Positions 7,362 through 9,394 of a stretch of DNA of 9,394 bases are shown in pieces. The stretch covers positions 1 through 9,394 of the forward strand of contig JBFFXF010000283.1 of NCBI GenBank assembly GCA_041569895.1, written 5' to 3'. This DNA is from JBFFXF01 sp041569895 (GTDB lineage Bacteria; Planctomycetota; UBA8108; JACQVS01). How positions within the stretch are numbered: the first letter of the stretch is position 1; each line of letters begins with the position of its first letter. Under the pieces are notes generated by a model. It was not told the DNA's origin, made no database searches, and worked only from the letters and a program-made list of their open reading frames with translations. Position numbers and translations under genes: made by a program.

Positions 7362-7997
7362 ATGGCGATCGAAGTACCATGTCCGCGTTGCGGGAAGCTG
7401 CTCAGAGCGCCGGACGAGCTCGCCGGCAAATCCGGGCGCTGTCCCGAATGTGACAACTCGGTGCCGATCCCGCTTGCCGCCGCCGGAGCTCCCGCCGCGG
7501 GCGGTGCGGCGCCCGATCCGTACGCCCCGCCCCGTGATGCCCCGCCGCGTGATGCGCCCGGATACGGCGGCGAGCGCTTCTCGCACCGCGATCAGACCAT
7601 CACGTTCATCCTGTCGTGGCTCGTCGGGATCTTCGGCGTCGACCGGTTCTACATGGGGCAGATCGGCCTCGGGCTGCTCAAGCTGCTGACCTGCGGCGGG
7701 CTCGGCATCTGGGCGCTCATCGACTACATCCTCGTCGGCATGGGGGCAATGCGCGACGTCGACGGGCTCCTGCCGCGGCGTCCCGTCTTCGGCCAGCCGA
7801 CGCGGTCGCAGGGAGTGGCGTTCATACTCGCGGCGTTCCTGGGCATGCTCGGCATCGATCGCTTCTACCTCGGGCAGATCGGCCTCGGCCTCTTGAAGCT
7901 CCTGACCTGCGGCGGCTTCGGCATCTGGGCGCTCATCGACACCGTGATCATCGGCTGCGGCGGCATGAGGGACGAAGATGGCAACTCGCTCGCCTGA
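7362..7997 (+). CDS. Zinc-ribbon protein with two tandem TM2 domains
   Basis: This is a 211-residue membrane protein. The N-terminus is a zinc ribbon with CPRC (C7, C10) and CPEC (C27, C30), then a Pro/Ala/Gly linker (about 35-72) containing two PPRDAP-like units. Two TM2 domains follow at about 78-136 and 150-208. Each is a pair of transmembrane helices around a DRFYxGQIGLGLLKLLTCGG turn and a GIWALID start of the second helix. The two domains are offset by exactly 72 codons and identical at about 39 of 59 positions, so they arose by internal duplication. TM2 proteins have no settled molecular function in bacteria; the zinc ribbon suggests a cytoplasmic protein or nucleic-acid contact, which is inference. 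GAAGGGG six bases upstream supports the ATG at 7362. The 3' end overlaps the DUF2752 gene by 20 bases. Confidence 0.92.
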   Translation: MAIEVPCPRCGKLLRAPDELAGKSGRCPECDNSVPIPLAAAGAPAAGGAAPDPYAPPRDAPPRDAPGYGGERFSHRDQTITFILSWLVGIFGVDRFYMGQIGLGLLKLLTCGGLGIWALIDYILVGMGAMRDVDGLLPRRPVFGQPTRSQGVAFILAAFLGMLGIDRFYLGQIGLGLLKLLTCGGFGIWALIDTVIIGCGGMRDEDGNSLA

Positions 7998-8445
7998 GGC
8001 CCCGGTCCCCGGGAGCCCCGATGCACGGGACACGGCGCGGGGCGTCTCGCGCGCGCCGCGGATCGGCAGCGCCGGCGTCGTGACGCGCCTGGCGATTGCC
8101 GGCGGGCTGATCGGCGCCTACGCGCTGTCGATCGCTCTCGAGCCGGCCGAGCTCCCCGGCGTGACCGTCTGCCTCGTCGAGAACCTCACAGGACTCGACT
8201 GCCCCTCTTGCGGCCTGACGCGCGGCTTCCTGCTGATCTCGCACGGCGAGCTGCGTGACGCGAGCGCCCTCAACGCGCTCGCCCTCCCTGTCTACGCGCT
8301 CGGCCTCGTCCTGGCGCCGTTGCTCGCGTGGGAGGCGGCGACGCGGCGCGATGTCGTCGACCGGCTCCTGCGCAGCCGCCCGGCGACCGTGGCGTGCGTC
8401 GCGGTCGCCGCGGTGGCGCTCCGGTACGTTGCTTTGCTGGTCTGA
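7978..8445 (+). CDS. DUF2752 family membrane protein
   Basis: This 155-residue protein carries the DUF2752 signature: a cysteine (C65), then TGLDCPSCGLTRGF (C75, C78) followed by HGELRDASALNALALPVYALG. That is the family pattern of a CPxCGxTR motif and a following N-A-L-P membrane helix. Hydrophobic segments are visible at about 34-55, 97-118 and 135-154, so it sits in the inner membrane with the cysteine motif between the first two helices. The function of the family is unknown; the cysteines could bind metal or be redox-active. The N-terminal 30 residues are polar and Pro/Arg-rich. The ATG lies inside the end of the TM2 gene (20-base overlap) with GAGG seven bases upstream, so the two are co-expressed. 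TM2 and DUF2752 proteins being neighbours suggests a shared membrane role. Confidence 0.9.
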   Translation: MATRSPEAPVPGSPDARDTARGVSRAPRIGSAGVVTRLAIAGGLIGAYALSIALEPAELPGVTVCLVENLTGLDCPSCGLTRGFLLISHGELRDASALNALALPVYALGLVLAPLLAWEAATRRDVVDRLLRSRPATVACVAVAAVALRYVALLV

Positions 8446-8458
8446 GGAGGAAAGACCG

Positions 8459-9394
8459 ATGGAGCGGTCGACCCGGTCGACGTTGACGACCCTCGAGTGC
8501 GGTCTCTGCGGCGCCCAGCACGCGCCCGATCGCCTGCAGAACCTCTGCGAGTCGTGCGGTCGCCCGCTGCTGGCGCGCTACGACCTCGACCGCGCCGCGC
8601 GCACGCTGACCCCGGAATCACTGGCCGGACGTGACGCCGACATGTGGCGCTACGAGGAGGTGCTGCCGGTGCTCGATCGGCGACACGCCGTGCGGCTCGG
8701 CGAGGGCTGGACGCCGCTCCTCGAGGCGCCGCGACTCGGCGAGGAGATCGGCTGCGCGCGCACGCTGATCAAGGACGAGTCCCTCAACCCCACCGGCAGC
8801 TTCATGGCGCGCGGACTGTCGATGGCGGTGAGCCGCGCGCGCGAGCTCGGAGCGCGCGAGCTGGCGATCCCGAGCGCGGGCAACGCCGCCGGCGCGCTCA
8901 GCGCGTACGCCGCGGCGGCCGGCCTGCCGGCGCACGTCTTCATGCCCCGCGACGTGCCGGCGCCGTTCCGCGCCGAGTGCCAGGAGCTCGGCGCAACGGT
9001 GACGCTCGTCGATGGCCTCATCACCGACTGCGGCCAGCGGGTACGGGAAGGCGCCGCCGAGCGCGGCTGGTTCGACCTCAGCACACTGAAGGAGCCCTAC
9101 CGCGTCGAGGGCAAGAAGACGATGGGCTACGAGCTCGCCGAGCAGCTCGACTGGACGCTTCCCGACGTGGTGATCTATCCGACCGGAGGCGGCACCGGCC
9201 TGATCGGCATGTGGAAGGCGTTCGCGGAGCTCGAGACGATGGGGCTGATCGGTCCGGCGCGACCGCGCATGGTCTCGGTGCAGAGCGAGGGCTGCGCGCC
9301 GATCGTGCGCGCGTTTCGCGAGGGCGCCGAGTTCGTCGAGCCGTGGGAGGGCGCGCGCACGGTGGCCGACGGCCTGCGCGTCCCCGCCGCAGTC
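8459..9394 (+). CDS. Threonine-synthase-like PLP-fold enzyme, partial, lacking the expected PLP lysine
   Basis: The reading frame is open for 312 codons to the right edge; a complete homologue would be about 390-420 residues. An N-terminal zinc ribbon (C14, C17, C30, C33) precedes the fold-type II PLP domain, as in one branch of threonine synthases (EC 4.2.3.1, O-phosphohomoserine to threonine). Recognisable blocks are GEGWTPLLEAPRLG (81-94), KDESLNPTGSF (105-115), the phosphate-side SAGNAAGALSAYAAA (139-153), STLKEPYRVEGKKTMGYE (208-225) and the glycine loop PTGGGTGLIGMWKA (241-254). The residue after NPTGSF should be the lysine that forms the Schiff base with PLP (NPTGSFK), but codon 116 (8804-8806) is ATG, methionine. 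If this is real, normal threonine synthesis would not be expected. GAGGAGG eight bases upstream fixes the start, and the gene follows the DUF2752 stop by 13 bases. I withhold the symbol thrC because of the missing lysine. Confidence 0.9.
   Translation, partial: MERSTRSTLTTLECGLCGAQHAPDRLQNLCESCGRPLLARYDLDRAARTLTPESLAGRDADMWRYEEVLPVLDRRHAVRLGEGWTPLLEAPRLGEEIGCARTLIKDESLNPTGSFMARGLSMAVSRARELGARELAIPSAGNAAGALSAYAAAAGLPAHVFMPRDVPAPFRAECQELGATVTLVDGLITDCGQRVREGAAERGWFDLSTLKEPYRVEGKKTMGYELAEQLDWTLPDVVIYPTGGGTGLIGMWKAFAELETMGLIGPARPRMVSVQSEGCAPIVRAFREGAEFVEPWEGARTVADGLRVPAAV

Noticed and set aside
8618..9084. Minus-strand reading frames over the threonine-synthase-like gene
   Set aside because: They are antisense shadows. 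The plus-strand frame has the zinc ribbon and PLP-fold motifs and a strong ribosome binding site.

Overview
The window is GC-rich (roughly two thirds G+C by eye) and bacterial, with standard Shine-Dalgarno-led genes. The adjacent DUF1800 and DUF1501 genes, a secreted DUF3352-like protein, tandem TM2 domains with a zinc ribbon, and a zinc-ribbon threonine-synthase homologue suggest a large-genome environmental bacterium such as Acidobacteriota, Planctomycetota or a neighbouring phylum. This assignment is inferred from gene content and could be wrong. I see no rRNA, tRNA, CRISPR array, insertion sequence or phage gene.

Layout. (1) 1-4680, plus strand: a secreted protein of unknown function (128-1948), a DUF1800 protein (2040-3386) and a Tat-exported DUF1501 protein (3430-4680). 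The last two are a widespread conserved pair. (2) 4692-4968: a dense block of tandem hexamers, 9-mers and hairpins (repeat copy A) that fills the gap between two convergent genes. (3) 4969-6829, minus strand: an APC-family amino-acid permease followed by an SRPBCC/AHSA1-like protein. Their reading frames overlap by 8 nt, so they form a two-gene operon. (4) 6866-7276: a second, related repeat block (copy B), here between two divergent genes. (5) 7362-9394, plus strand: a zinc-ribbon/double-TM2 membrane protein, a DUF2752 membrane protein overlapping it by 20 nt, and 13 nt later a threonine-synthase-like gene that runs off the window. These form an apparent operon behind a TATAAT promoter.

The two most noteworthy observations are as follows. 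First, the threonine-synthase-like protein has methionine (residue 116) where the family's PLP-binding lysine is expected, which is a one-base difference (AAG to ATG). Second, the intergenic space holds a modular repeat element in two directly oriented copies. These bracket the only minus-strand operon in the window, and a smaller related tract lies at 1952-1997. Both full copies share a nested hairpin whose base changes preserve pairing best if read as minus-strand RNA, hinting at a structured RNA or DNA element rather than plain low-complexity sequence.
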